Shown: one piece after another, positions 50,901 to 63,320 of the stretch
How positions within the stretch are numbered: position 1 is the stretch's first letter
Layout of the letters: every line of letters begins with the position of its first letter
Assembly (NCBI RefSeq): GCF_021018805.1
Contig: NC_086251.1
Coordinates: 44,834,767-44,898,766 of the forward strand
From: Prinia subflava
Lineage: Eukaryota; Chordata; Aves; Passeriformes; Cisticolidae
Length of the DNA stretch: 64,000 bases
Direction: 5' to 3'
Program-made: the position numbers and the translations under genes
The notes under the pieces: generated by a model
The model's database searches: none
Told to the model about the DNA's origin: nothing
What the model saw: only the letters and a program-made list of their open reading frames with translations

Positions 50901-51690
50901 GAGGGGTTCACAGCTGCCACAAAGAGTGACACAGGGAGTTCTCAAGTATAGTGTGGCCCAGGAGTTTTAGTCAGGAGAGAAACTGTTGAGTTAATGGTCT
51001 AACATCGTAGTCAATTAGGTTTATACAGGCCCAAAGTTTACAGATGTTTCCAGTTCTAGTAACGGGTCTAACAAAAGACAACTGATGAAGCAGAGTTGCA
51101 AGCAAGAAACTGTTCACTTAACACAATCAACAAAATAAAATACATGACAAAAGTAGTAACAAACACTTCTTAAAGTGTGATCTCTTAAGTATTGTACTAA
51201 CAAGACTCTTTCACGGGGAACTTTCACTGTATGGGTTGGCAAAGGGATGACATAAGAAAATTGAAATATGACATTCTACACAACCTCCATATTTCTGTAG
51301 ACTGTTAGGCTAAAGTCTAGATGTTGCAAGAACTCTTTCAATTATTAAGCCAGTGCCAAGGAATTTACAGTCTACCCTACTTACCACTTCAGTGTCTGGA
51401 AAACTAATATTAGCAGGACAAAACTGAGAAGAAAGAAAAACAAACATGTCCAAATTGCTTCAACTAGAATATAGAACAGTTTTTAGAGAAAAGTTGCCTA
51501 ATCTCTATCCACTAAGACTCTTAAAAGCACACAGGAAAAAGCAAACAAACTTCAATTATTCTGCTTGTAAAAAATCTTTTTCTAGCTGGAAGATGTTTAT
51601 AGTTCCTTTAATTCCAGTACTGCTTAGTGAACAATGAAAAATAAAGTGGTTTGAATAATACATTTGGAGGGAGGATAATCATACCATTCA
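44901..51690. other. Long unique noncoding stretch
   Basis: Contains A-runs at 45253-45267 and 47633-47645, a TA/TATACA microsatellite at 49431-49456, and a GC-richer pyrimidine-rich block at 47030-47250 of unknown origin. The plus-strand frame 45826-46029 has a true ATG and encodes a 67-residue product whose first 25 residues resemble a signal peptide. The sequence there is a pyrimidine tract, which produces leucine-rich frames by chance. No gene assigned. Confidence 0.45.
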
Positions 51691-51699
51691 TTAAAATTT

Positions 51700-52110
51700 G
51701 TCATCTTCATTGCAGCTCAAATTAACAAAGGCCTCATTATTTAGGAATGCATTTACATTTGTATTTAAATTTATACTTTTGCTGAAACAGAGGAATTACA
51801 AATTCTGTGGTTTTGCTTAGCTTCCTGCATTTAGATGTAATTCTAACATATTACTGCCCAAAGGCCACTGTGAATTACGTATCAAAAGTGGGCAAAATTC
51901 TGTCCTCCAATTCCTGCAGCACTGAAAAGAAGCTAAAGCATCAGTGTTGATGGAGTGATTAATCCAATTCATTTCTGTAGCAGATGCTCATGAACCCATT
52001 ACAAAAATCATGCCAAAGGATGGAGTGAGAGTCGGGTGATAAACTGGTTTTGAGCTGGCATTTTCTAGTGCCATCAGAATTTAAATCTAGAACAGTTTAG
52101 CTTGCTTGAG
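51700..52110. promoter_or_regulatory. Candidate conserved noncoding element
   Basis: Unique, non-repetitive segment rich in homeodomain and bicoid-type words, for example GTGATTAATCCAATTC near 51954-51969 and GGGTGATAAA near 52034. Motif density resembles vertebrate developmental enhancers. Inference only. Confidence 0.2.
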
Positions 52111-52803
52111 GGTTTTTGCCAAGGTAAGTGCTGGTCCTTGGACATTTTCCCTAGGCTATTTCTATGAGGAAAGCCAGTATCAGAAATTCTCCATGGAGTG
52201 AAAATCAGACTTTCCCATTACTTCATAATCAATTCACTCGTATTCACCAATAACTCATATTCAGTTAAAAATTATTACCTACATGTTGTCTATTCCTTAA
52301 AAAAAAAAAAATCAGTTTCAAAGAATTAATAAACAATGAAGTTTTTAACCAGTATTGAAATGCACACACACTGTTTTAGAACACACATGCCCTGTAATGT
52401 GCACAAAACCCAGCTTTTGCTGCAAAGATGATCCAAACATCTGTTATCACAGAAATACAATAAAGTGTCTCAAAAACTTCAAAAAATATAATCTCTTGAA
52501 CACTAATAGTAAAAAAGGCCCCCTTCAATAATGTCTTTACACCTTTCTACATGATTTAATGTAACTGAAGCTACCTAACACCTGAAAAACATTACTTGAA
52601 ATTATCCCCAATCTATTTTACAACTCAAGGTGAAATCGGGGAAAGAAATCCAGCTCTTCCACAAGTGTAAGATATAGGAAACAGGTTTACACTTTCTTTA
52701 TTTTCCATTACTCTTACAATTTTTACCTGTTACAAACTGAACTGTCAACCTGTTTCTTAAGTTTTCATGTTTTCCCAAATGTTTTTTTTTTTGCCTTTAC
52801 CAC
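52111..52803. other. Noncoding stretch
   Basis: Includes an A-run near 52299-52310 and a T-run near 52782-52792. No recognised gene. Confidence 0.5.
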
Positions 52804-52951
52804 CTGGATCTGGACAAATTCATCAGTCATATTAGTGCTTTGTGATGAACTCTTCTTGAGAATTAAGAGGCTTTCTTCATTTTCAAAGAGAATGGGGGTA
52901 AGGGCAGGCTTAACATTAACCTCCACAAGGAAAAAGTCAGCAGAAATTCTT
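52804..52951 (-). CDS. Possible internal exon of an unidentified gene
   Basis: On the minus strand, a long pyrimidine tract ending TTTTTTTCAAACAG (a good splice acceptor) is followed by 148 bases open in one frame. They end at GATCCAG before GTGGTAAAGG, which offers two in-frame GT donors. The predicted piece, about 49 residues, begins ISADFFLVEVNVKPALTPIL and reads like a real protein of mixed composition. Phase is one base in, none out. I do not recognise the family, there is no ORF-level support from neighbours, and chance exons of this quality occur in 64 kb. Confidence 0.2.
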
Positions 52952-55892
52952 CTGTTTGAAAAAAAGACTATGAAGAGGAAGAACATGGGGGATGAATTTA
53001 TTGTCCCTTATTTATTTTGAAGTAGCATATAAAAGTCTTGATTTTTGTCTTCTGCTTCTCCTGTGAAGCTGTACAGAACCACTGTCTGAATTTCTTTCTA
53101 TCAACAAATTCTGAAGAAAATGCTGTCTCCTTATCCCCTCTGAAAATGTGTTTTGGAAAACTTATTTTGTTTTTGAAATCTGTTTTATATTAATGATTTA
53201 GTACACAGTGTGTTCATGAGATTGTAAAAATAGTCTTTGAGCCCCACTGAAATGAGAAAGAATTCACTGGCATGAAAAATACATGGAAACTACTGTAAAG
53301 AGGGTAGAAAACATGATATCCTGCAGTCATGCCACAACCTGATTTAACATATGTATAATTAATATGTTATGAAAAAACCCTTAGTCTTCAGAAAATATTG
53401 GGCTGAGCCTGTTTTGTGGGCAGAAGATGCACCTAGAGGCAATTTAAATGAGATTTAATGAAATTACTTATCTGATTCTTTTAACTTAAGCCTTTGCATG
53501 GAAATTCTAAGTGTAAATAAAGAACCAGAAATACAATTTCTGAAATGTCTCGTCCATATATAATGTATAAGTAGAAGTAGGGGACTCTCAAAGGTTGACC
53601 TATGATACCTGGTAACCTTCACAGACAGGCTATACTTGACAATAAAGGCTCATACAAACTCTTAGGAAAACACTATCTTAACTAAGGATTGCAAGCTGAA
53701 GACAAGAGAATTCTGGTTAGAAATGAAGTACACAATTTTTGGAGAGAAAGTGAAAAAGCACAGGAAGAAATGTGGAGATAAGCAACTAAAGGAAGCAATG
53801 TGATTCTTCAGATTCAGACCAAAATTTTTTCCATCCAGGTTCAAGATTTTTAATAATGTGATCACCATAAAAAGCCTTCATTCTTCCAGTAGCCTGTTGA
53901 GAGGAGAAGGCATCTTGCAAGTGTGATTCTGGATCTCGGAGTCTTTAGGGATGTCACTTACACAAGATACCACGGTCAGCTCAGGGGAGATGGCGAATTT
54001 AGGTTTTCATAGGGAATATCAGAACAGACAGTTCAGTTGTCTCAGATGTTTTAAAATTTCTCAGTTCCACCTTTTCCATATTACACTGCAGCATCTGATT
54101 TCTGCTTTGAAAGAGCTGCTTCTAGGGCTGATAGAGCACCTCTCTCCTCCATTCCAGTCAGGTCTCTGTTTCCACTGCGGTAATGAGCAGCTATGCCAAA
54201 GAAGGCTTGTCATGGCACTTATTTTAAGTAGTCCATTCACTAAAACAAATATAGAATAACAATTCAGAGACCACAGAAGAGTCATCAGCTAGCGATGATT
54301 TGCCAGAATGAAGTTCAATATATACAAACTGTTGACCTAGAAATGATTGTATAAGCCATTACTAATTTTCTGAGTCACATAGTCAGATCTCCATTGGGTC
54401 TTAGATAATATCTTGCAGCTGAACTCAGAACTGCTAACACAGAGCTATAGCAACTTCTCACCTAACAATTACTCATCCTCACTCTGTTGGGTGTAAATTT
54501 GATACGAAACATTCCTTGGTAGTTTCTGCCCCCATGCAGCCTACAGAACTTCTGTTCTGAGTGAACACTTAAAGTCTTCAACATTTCTGTAGCCTTGAAG
54601 GAATAAACTTATTCAGATGAGCAGAACAAAAAGGCTGGTTCGTGCCCCAGTTCTGACTTCCCTTGAATTCTAAGCAGTCATCCATACAAGTGTTGATTGT
54701 GATATGGATGTAAAGCGAACCATCGTTTCAGTGTGCTGCTTCTCACAGTGTAAGTGACTACATCATGTGAGTACTGAAAGAGGCCCCGTCAGCTACAAAG
54801 AGCAATCTCAGATTGAGGTACAAAGTTCATATTTTACTTCAGATAAGTGAATTATTTCCAGATATATCAAATACTGGACTTGTCAGTGAGAGGTTAGTTA
54901 TGAAATTAAATTGAATCTTTTGTTTTGAAAAGAGTAGCCATAGAGATCTAAAAAAAAAGAAAAAATATGAGCCTCAACTCCCTGCTTACTATAGTGATTT
55001 AGCAAGCTGCATGTTTTCTTTCCTATCAAAAATATATCAATTTTTTTTCTCTATAAGACTTTGAGCATCAGATTTTCCTTGCCTTTCTGGCCTCAAGCAC
55101 ATGTTCAGCTGATTGGTTACAAGAAATTCTTTTACAGTCTCTGGCTAGGTGCCACCTTCCAGCTTGCTTTTCCACATTCTTGAAATGATCAATCTGTTCC
55201 CCTTGTTTTGGGGGGATGAGATCTTGTGGCTCAACCAGCTTTTAACTGAGTTTCCAGGAGCATAGAGAATGCTTCCTTTTACCTGCCACGATACTGCTGC
55301 ACATACACCTGCCTAATACCCTTCTTAAATATATTTTGTTATTTTTTCACTAAATAAAAAGCAATACTGTTTTGAAATTGTAGCTTCTTTTGTTTCTGCT
55401 ACACTAAGAAATACTCATTATATACATGTACATGTACATGTATATGTATATGTATATGTCCTGTCATAATTTTTTTCTTCATATATTAGCATTAGTCCAA
55501 GACTAAATAGGTTTGACTGAATTGTTGTTTTCTGCAGTCGTAGTGACAAAACAACACCAAGCTGAACGTAAATCCTGTCTCAGTCCATGCCAGTAGACAG
55601 GAATCTGGAATTTCCATTTTCGGTCTTCCAGATGGAAATTAGAAAATTACTGATTTCTGATCTATTCCATTAGCTTTGGCAAAAATCTTTCCATACAGAA
55701 GGTGACAGTAAAATTTCTTATTAGTAATATATTCTTATTACAGATATAATAATACCATTCTTATATTAATTATCCAGATCATCTTAGAGGAGATGAAGTT
55801 TCGAGGTCACTGTTTTGCCATACTTGACAGTTTTTTCTAACAAATTATTTTGGTTTATCTCCAGGTATTCACGGAAGATATCACACAGATAC
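52952..55892. other. Noncoding stretch between two exon-like segments
   Basis: No recognised gene. An alternating ACATGT/ATATGT microsatellite lies at 55423-55459. A plus-strand frame at 53951-54259 (102 codons) is unrecognised. Confidence 0.45.
55423..55459. repeat. ACATGT / ATATGT hexanucleotide repeat
   Basis: About three units of the self-complementary ACATGT phase passing into three of ATATGT. Two related hexamers, the second derived from the first by one substitution. Confidence 0.8.
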
Positions 55893-56006
55893 CCTGTAAG
55901 CTATAAAAAATTTGACTGCGGTGTATTTTCCATTCTGCACAGACTTGAACAATATTTTTCCATAAAAGATTCTGAATTCTGAAAGCATGGTCTGGTTCTT
56001 TTGTCC
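55893..56006 (-). CDS. Possible symmetric internal exon of an unidentified gene
   Basis: On the minus strand, an acceptor GATCCTTCTTACAG with branch-like CTAAT words upstream leads into a 114-base open segment ending CAGG before GTATCTG. Length is a multiple of three and both boundaries are phase 1, as in many real cassette exons. The predicted 37 residues include HAFRIQNLLWKNIVQVCAEW and look helical. The enclosing frame is open for 69 codons. The donor is only moderate and no homologue is recognised. It may be chance, or an exon of the same unknown gene as 52804-52951. Confidence 0.2.
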
Positions 56007-57240
56007 CTGTAAGAAGGATCCTACATTCAGCAAGTCTATAATGTTTTTTCAGTATATTAGTCATCAGTAGATCAAGACTGTGTCACTGACCTGTGCTTTT
56101 ATTATAACCATTACATTATTTATCACTGCATATGTTTTGGCATTCTCTTCACCAAATAAGATTAAAGTTAATTTCTAATTCAGTGAAAAAAGCTTTTAAT
56201 AGGGTAGGTTAATTTACTCTCAATCATGGCCAAAAAGATAAATCATCATATCAATTAACATAACTTTATTATCCCTATGTATATTTACATCTAAATTATA
56301 TTATTAGCTATTTTATTATGTGACAAAGCTGGCATTGTGTTATTTGAGTTCATCAGTCCTAAATGCACTATGAAAACCAGTCAAATAACTCACAACACTA
56401 CTCCTGAAAATGTGCAGCAGACTGAAAGGCACAGTTACATGAGAGGTGTATTACCCAAGATGTAATCTAAAGCCATAAAATGACAAGAGGGAGCTTATAG
56501 TTGAGAATGTAGATGAAAGACAACTATATATACAATTTATATTCATATAAACTCACAGGGTTATATATATGCTTCACTACATATAATGATGTCTGAATTC
56601 ACCTTAGATAAATACATTGGTTAGGATACTGAAATAGCTTTGGGGATGAGTTTCTATTGAAGTCAGCCACAGGATTACATGAATGAAGGAAGGATCACCA
56701 GTCACCCACCTAAGGTAATAAAACATTCTCTGTCCAGAAAGCTATCACTTAGGCATATACTTCCAATATCCAGTACTAGGTTTTCTTGAGACTCTACAAT
56801 AAAACTGAAAGTTAGAATTGAAATCACAGCAAACAAGAAACTTGAGAAAAATAGTGAAAACGGGAAGACTGACACCAAGCCATTTCTAACTTGTGGTTAA
56901 AAAAATAATTTCCATATTGAACAATATTTTCAATAAAGAAACATAAAACACTAAGATTTTATCTGAAAAACAAGATTGCGATCACCAATATTCAGAAAGA
57001 CCAAGTAAATCATCTTAGATGATTGAAAGAATGAAAAAAATAGAAAAATAAAAGAATTTGATAAGCACCAAAATAAAAGAGTTCTGAGTAAAATATTTTT
57101 TGACATATATAAGTAGAGTAAACAAGTTAAATGTTATGCAGGTTTAAGAGTTATTCAAATGAAAATTTTAGCTAGTAGAGAAAGAAGTGGTTTATGAACA
57201 GAATTTTTTTTTTATGTGACTTAAAGGTTTCTGAATATTC
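56007..57240. other. Noncoding stretch
   Basis: AT-rich, no recognised gene or repeat. Confidence 0.55.
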
Positions 57241-57369
57241 AGAGTTGAAAGGAGCCCACAAGGGCCATTGAGTCCAACTCTTAAGTGAAGGGCCCATACA
57301 GGGGTAAACCCCACAAACTGCCTGTTATTAGCACCATGCTCTAAGCACCTGAGCTGATCTCAGGGACAA
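57241..57369 (-). mobile_element. Short CR1 LINE 3' fragment
   Basis: The phrase GGAGCCCACAAGGGCCATTG, followed by AGTCCAACTC, matches the complement of a common avian CR1 3' region (GGACCCACAAGGATCATCGA type). The fragment therefore lies on the minus strand, severely 5'-truncated and diverged. Boundaries are approximate. Confidence 0.7.
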
Positions 57370-57440
57370 AAAACCCTACATCATGCTCACTCTGTCCAAC
57401 TAGTCTTCAATGATAGAATAATAGTGCCTCTTTATTTCAG

Positions 57441-57603
57441 CACAAAATAAAAATAAAAATAAAAATAATAAAAATAAAAATAATAAAAATAAAAATAAAA
57501 ATAAAAATAAAAATAAAAATTAAAATTAAAATTAAAATTAAAATTAAAATTAAAATTAAAATTAAAATTAAAATTAAAATTAAAATTAAAATTAAATAAA
57601 AAT
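57441..57603 (+). repeat. Two-phase hexanucleotide repeat (AAAAAT then AAAATT)
   Basis: About 160 bases of A/T only. The left half is mainly AAAAAT units with two shorter variants. At about 57520 it switches abruptly to roughly 13 uniform AAAATT units. The switch implies a point mutation that then expanded. It lies on the 5' side of the neighbouring CR1 fragment, so it is not that element's tail. Confidence 0.92.
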
Positions 57604-60408
57604 ATTTAATTTGGAAGACATTTGTTTGAAAAACAAATCTTAAAACACAAATAGTCTACAGAAATATGAGATTGGTTTTAATGAGCCAGGAGGTTCCATT
57701 CATTATTATTATCCTAAGATGCAGAGTCTAAAAAAACCTCACTGGTTGTTACCCTTGTCCACTCACTGGAATGTATTTAATTAAAAGGCAAAAATTAATA
57801 TCCTGCACAATAGTGACATAACTACCACTGCTTGATAGCCAGTTTCTATCTCATTTTTTGAGAGCCCAAACTCCTTTGGCTTTTTAGATTGCTCATACAG
57901 AATACAAAATAAAATGAAGTTCAGGAAAGCCCAGCTGGAATAGTTCTATTTTCTCCTCAAGAAAAATTCTATCATTGCCTGGGTAATGGATCTTTTTTCC
58001 ATAAGCCCGAACAATTTTCAACAATATTGAGCATGCCCACCAAGACCATGACAAGGCAAAAATCAAACCTATTTTAAAGAGGGTTCAGTAGACTCAGCCT
58101 TTTACGGAACCACAGCCCTGACAGTTTTGTATTTTTTTATTCAATCAGTAAAATGAGGTTTAATCAAATGAGGTTGTAAGATGACACAAATGTTTCATGC
58201 ATTTTGAATTTCAAAACTAGAGTTTAAATATTGTCTTAAAATAAGACCATTTTGAAATATATGTAAAGTTCTGAATTGCTTGTCAGAAATACATTAGGCC
58301 ATACACCTCTATGGAACGACTCAGGCCTGGTAATCCATAAAATCCATTATCTTTCTGTGACAGCTTTCAGATATATTCTGGGACACAGAAATCTTTGTTT
58401 GGGCTTGAGCATCTCTGTATGACACATATGATGACAGAAAAGGGTTGTTAATTGTATAAAACCAAAATTCAAATATTACAGTAAAGAATAATAGTTTTTT
58501 ATTCATTACTCTTCTGGAAAGCCAAAATAAAAATTTTCATGATAATTCCAGCAGGAAATATAATTTTCACCAAGAACTATTTTGGTATCAAATCCCACAG
58601 AATTTGTCGAGAGGAGGGGACTAAAGTCAAATATGATGCCAAATTTTAACTGAGGAGCTCCATCTGTATAAAAACCCCACCCTCTTTTTGGACGATTTTA
58701 CATTATATTTTTAAGGAACATCATGTTATTATAAACTCTTCAACTTTGACACATCAGTGAAAAGAACTTTTTTTTAAATTTCTCTACAAGATATAGTTTG
58801 CCTCTAAATCCTGCTGTGCAGAGGAGTTTATATCACTAATGAAAATATAAGTGGAATAATAGTCTAGAGGGATGATTACTGAACGTAGGATTTTGTGACT
58901 AAGCAACACCTACTAGGTAGTCAGTCTGGGTTTTTCATGTCGTTCAAGGAGACAAACAGCTACCTGAATCACAAATATTTTTACATGTCTCCCGAAATAC
59001 TTTTAGCTCCAGAAATTTTCTGTAATATACTTTGCGCTTTTCAACTTCTTAATAGTAATGAGAAGAGGTTTTTTCTAACTTCTTACCCGTGTCCAGAGAG
59101 ATCCAGTGAACAAAAAAACAGCTAAGAAAGCAAATCATAACTTCAATACCTGGTACCTCATTGTGATTCGAAATGAAGGCATATAGGCTGTTTAAAGAAA
59201 CAAAGCTTGAAAAAAAAAATTAAAGTATTAAAAAGACCTTAAAGAGACACAGAAAGGCCTCATTAAGAGGAAAAATTACCAAACAAAAACTTGCTACATT
59301 TTTGCAAGGTTGCACATTTTGGAAGACTTACTAAGTATTTTTTTTGTTACAGCAACATTCATAAGCACAGTCTTAATCTTCTCCAGCTCTGTACATGACT
59401 CAGTTTCTTATGGAATGATTCTTCTGCTTTCAACACAGCTGTCTAGACAAGTAAATGATGTAGATACACTTCTCAAATCATCATACTGCCACTAAAAGAT
59501 ATAATGAAATCCTAGACAATATAAGCAGAAAAATCAAGGCAAGTTAGACTGAATATTTTTGCCCAAGAATGGAATTAATAAGACTGATTTTAAACTACAA
59601 CAAGATCTACTATTTATATAAGATTTTGAGAAAGAAGAGGCTAAAAAATATAATGTAGGGATGCATAGAGACATCCATCTCTTTTCCTTATCAAAAAGAA
59701 TGTGTCTTCTTATATGTGTTTAAGGATCTTGATTAAAAAATACTAGATGGCTAATCACTGACAAGCAAAAGAAATTTACTAACTGAAACTTGAAGATACA
59801 CATTGAAAATAATAATAAGGTATAGGCTTTTCTTTGTTGTTTTTGTTTGGACTAGGTGCTGCAGTGAGCTACATTTTTTAGATGTGTTCTAATTAAATAC
59901 AAATTAGTATATCAGTGTTGATCACAGTTTCATAACTAACAGGCAGCTATTGACTTTAAGTGTCTATTGATGTATTATAATACTTCACAATATTAACCCC
60001 AAGACTGAGATTCTTATAGCAATTGAAGAAAAATATCAACAAGACCAGCAAATAAAAAATCAGTCTTTCAAAGGGAATGAAAGAAAAGATGCTGTTGTAT
60101 TTAGGAGATTTTAGGGAAGGATGATCTGAAAAGAATGACAATATTATGGTGCAATGAATGTAGTCTCCACTGAAGAGAGTTACCAAGATAACAACAACAA
60201 CTTCACTGTTCAGGACCTGAATTATCTACTTTTGTCATACATGGATGGAGAATAGTGTAGCCCTTTGCTAGTACTTGGTCCAGAGCCAGAAAACAGGCCA
60301 GAAAAAATAGAGCCAGTGAAAATCTAGTTTTGCAATCAGTGGGGAACTCATGATCAGACCTCGACACTCTGACATTGCCTTGTTTCTGATATAGAGAAGA
60401 TTTTCTGA
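57604..60408. other. Unique AT-rich noncoding stretch
   Basis: No recognised gene, mobile element or RNA. Short open frames on both strands only. Confidence 0.5.
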
Positions 60409-60804
60409 TTGCTGGCAAAACATGAGTCAGGCACTCCCAATTCCTCCTACTATGCACACGGGGCATATACAAAACAAACATTGGTTGAACAGTTTGCACA
60501 TTTGTTGCATCAACAGCAGCAAGTGATTTTTTCCCACCCAATGTGTCTGGGCAGCAACATGGTGCTCACTGAAAGCGGAGGTGGGGAGACCCCATGTACG
60601 TGTACCAGCAGAGACTGGCTCATTTGGCAAGTCCACAAAGACTGGGGGGAATCTCCTGAGCAATGAAACAGAAGTCTAGTCAAGCTACTCCTCCAGGAGG
60701 CATTGAAATGTGAAGTCCAAATTTTTACAACGAAATACAACCACATGCTTGAGGAAGAAGTCCCAGCTCACCTGGTCTCCTGTAAGGAAAGGATTGCTCT
60801 ACAG
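60409..60804 (+). pseudogene. Unidentified decayed coding-like segment
   Basis: One plus-strand frame is open for 85 codons (60409-60663), then one TGA, then 46 more codons in the same frame (60667-60804). The sequence is GC-richer than its surroundings. The second part contains Cys15, His26, His35 and Cys39 (counted from 60667) in the phrase NHMLEEEVPAHLVSC. This loosely recalls CHHC zinc fingers of the GTSF1/U11-48K type, with the first expected Cys-Pro replaced by Phe-Thr and a spacer one residue short. The match is weak. A retropseudogene or an old mobile element are alternatives. Minus-strand frames of 78-112 codons overlap it. Confidence 0.25.
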
Positions 60805-62064
60805 TAACATTTGTCAATGGACATCAGGAGTGGCATCTGATGACAAAAACCTACCAATAGGTAGGAATTAACCATCTGGAACAATTCCCTTGCCAAACAA
60901 GCTCAGCTGCAGCATCAGAGTCATATGAGGCCATCAGAGCTGCTCTGGAAAAGCATCTGTGCTAGACTATTTTTAAATAAGATAGAACTACCAACATTTA
61001 GAGAAAATAATCTAAATAGGATTTCTCACATGATTAGGAGATAGAGGTTTCTGCAATATTATGAAGATAGATCTGCCTTCCTCTAAGCTTCAAAACTTCT
61101 CTATTCAGTCTCATCTTTCAGGCATTGTACAAGCCTTAAGAGAAATTGCTTCTTAGTTTCAACTTCAAGAAGAAGAATATATTGAAACTGAACTGAGACA
61201 AGATGTTAAGGCTGGTGTTGCAACTTTTTGTAATTGCTTCTGGTCTCTCCTACTTCAGTTTTTTTCTCCTGTATCACAAAAAGTATTTGTTTCACAACAT
61301 CATTCCTGAGAAAATTTAAGGCAGCAAGAACCCTCTACAACAGATGTCAGCATGAGTACAATATATAATTAAACTCTGGAATTCACAGTCCCAAAACATT
61401 ACTGGTGTGCATTTTTGAGATGGATTATGTATTTGTTAATACAAAAATCAGCTTTTGCAGATATTTACAAGAACAAAACTACAGGACTTGTCAATAAATA
61501 ATTCACTACTATAGAATCTTTCATAGACTTCTTAATTTAGTGCTAATTTTATACAAAAAGAAATTAAATACTATATAAAAAGGTAAGTTACTTTCATAAT
61601 CAAAATTATAGTCATCATAAAAAGAATGTTATGAGTCTAAGCATGGGTGACATACTCATACTGACAAATGGTACATCCTAGACTGACAACTTCACCATTT
61701 GTGATTTTCTCACATACAGCTCGTCAGTCTATAGCCTGTATGTCATCCTGCTGCTCTTACTTAGGAATCCCAAGCAGGAAGCACCTCACTGTCAATATTA
61801 ATTGCATATTTCTTAAGGATTTGAAATGAGGTTTCATTTATCAAAACATTACATTTTTTAGTGTGTTTATTTGCCCTGTGAAAACTGGGCAAATACAAAC
61901 TGAATGTATTTCAGCTGGAAATTACACAGTAAGACATCCTATTTTAATGCTGTAGATGCCCTTATCTCCTTAAGAACGTCCCAAAAAATATTGATAGTCC
62001 TGTCTGTCCATGTCTAAGGCAGCCAGTGACCAGTCATTCATCTGCTGAGGGTAGTAGCTTTTTA
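60805..62064. other. Noncoding stretch
   Basis: No recognised gene or repeat. Coding-like composition fades out after about 60960. Confidence 0.5.
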
Positions 62065-62125
62065 TACTGAATGAAGTTTACAAACACATTCTTTCAAATC
62101 CATTATTCTACTGAATGAAGTTTAC
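62065..62125. repeat. 17-bp direct repeat, 44 bases apart
   Basis: TACTGAATGAAGTTTAC occurs identically at 62065-62081 and 62109-62125. A short local duplication with unrelated sequence between. Confidence 0.85.
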
Positions 62126-63236
62126 CAGATAGATGCAATTGAAAGACACTCATAAAATGCTTTCCAGGAAGCTTGGCTACAATGACTGTCTTGTGATAAA
62201 AAGTGATCAAGAAATATCATGAAGCATGGGATTTGATTATTTTGAACACAGAAGTAAACCAATATAACACATGTAATATAATTTATGCAATAAACTACAT
62301 TATCTATGCTATGATTTATACATAACCCTGGAGCAGAAAGAGAACAAAAGGAACAAAAACTTTAATGTAGGATCAGTCTGATCACTGGCACATTGCAAAA
62401 ATAAAGATTCGAGACTTGATCTTGAGGACATTTGGAACTTTAACTGCAATGTGAATCAGGCCTTTCTTTGAACAGAAGTATGTTTTCCCTATATTTATTT
62501 ATTATATACAATTTATAAATTTTTCCTCATTTAAAATAAACATCTTTCTTTCAAAGTATTTTAGTGACTAAAAATTCATATCAAGTGCCTCAAGCACATG
62601 ATATTTATGTGTAGTAAGGGTCTCCACTTCCAAACCTCCCCTTGATAACAAAATACTGAACATACTCATTAGTTCTGTGGTATACCTATCTAATAATGGT
62701 ATGCCAGTGAAAACCATAAGTAAAACATAAAACACAGGCCCAGAAGTGTTTTGCTTTGCAAAATTTCTTCCAGTTCTAATTCAGCACTAAAATAAATAAT
62801 TACTGGATATTTTAATAAGCAATACTCCTTATTGAGCAGAGTAATTATAAATAAAGAATATCTTGTACATTTTATTATTTATTTTATAAATTAAGAAGGA
62901 TTGTATCAAAGTAACAAGGTATCAAAGTACTGTAGATTTCTCTGAAATGAAGGGAGGAATTTTTCCAGTGAACATAACATAGAAAACCAGCAATAGCTTT
63001 GTCACTTCTCAAAGTCTCTGAGCTGGACCTTGACTTAGAAGTCTTCATCCTCTTCCTATGAGGTCATCTCTGAACAGTCCTGAATTTCTGCTTCTCTGAA
63101 TCTGTTTGAGTCCTCTGATTTCTCCTACAAATATATTAACCTCCCTACTCAAAATAACGTCTTTCAAATCTCCCAGACCACATAGTTTCAATACCCCAGG
63201 AGGTTTTCATGTTGCAGTTTTAGTGGCCCTGTGCTA
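62126..63236. other. Unique AT-rich noncoding stretch
   Basis: No recognised gene or mobile element. Confidence 0.55.
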
Positions 63237-63320
63237 TGTTTGGATGGTTTGTTTGTTGTTGTGGCTTTGAGGTACTTTTTTGTTGTTTTGGTTTATGTGT
63301 TGTTTGTTTGTTTTTATTAG
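63237..63320 (+). repeat. TTTG/TTG-rich low-complexity tract
   Basis: Imperfect TTTG and TTG units interrupted by unique bases, similar in composition to 23332-23507. Confidence 0.7.
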
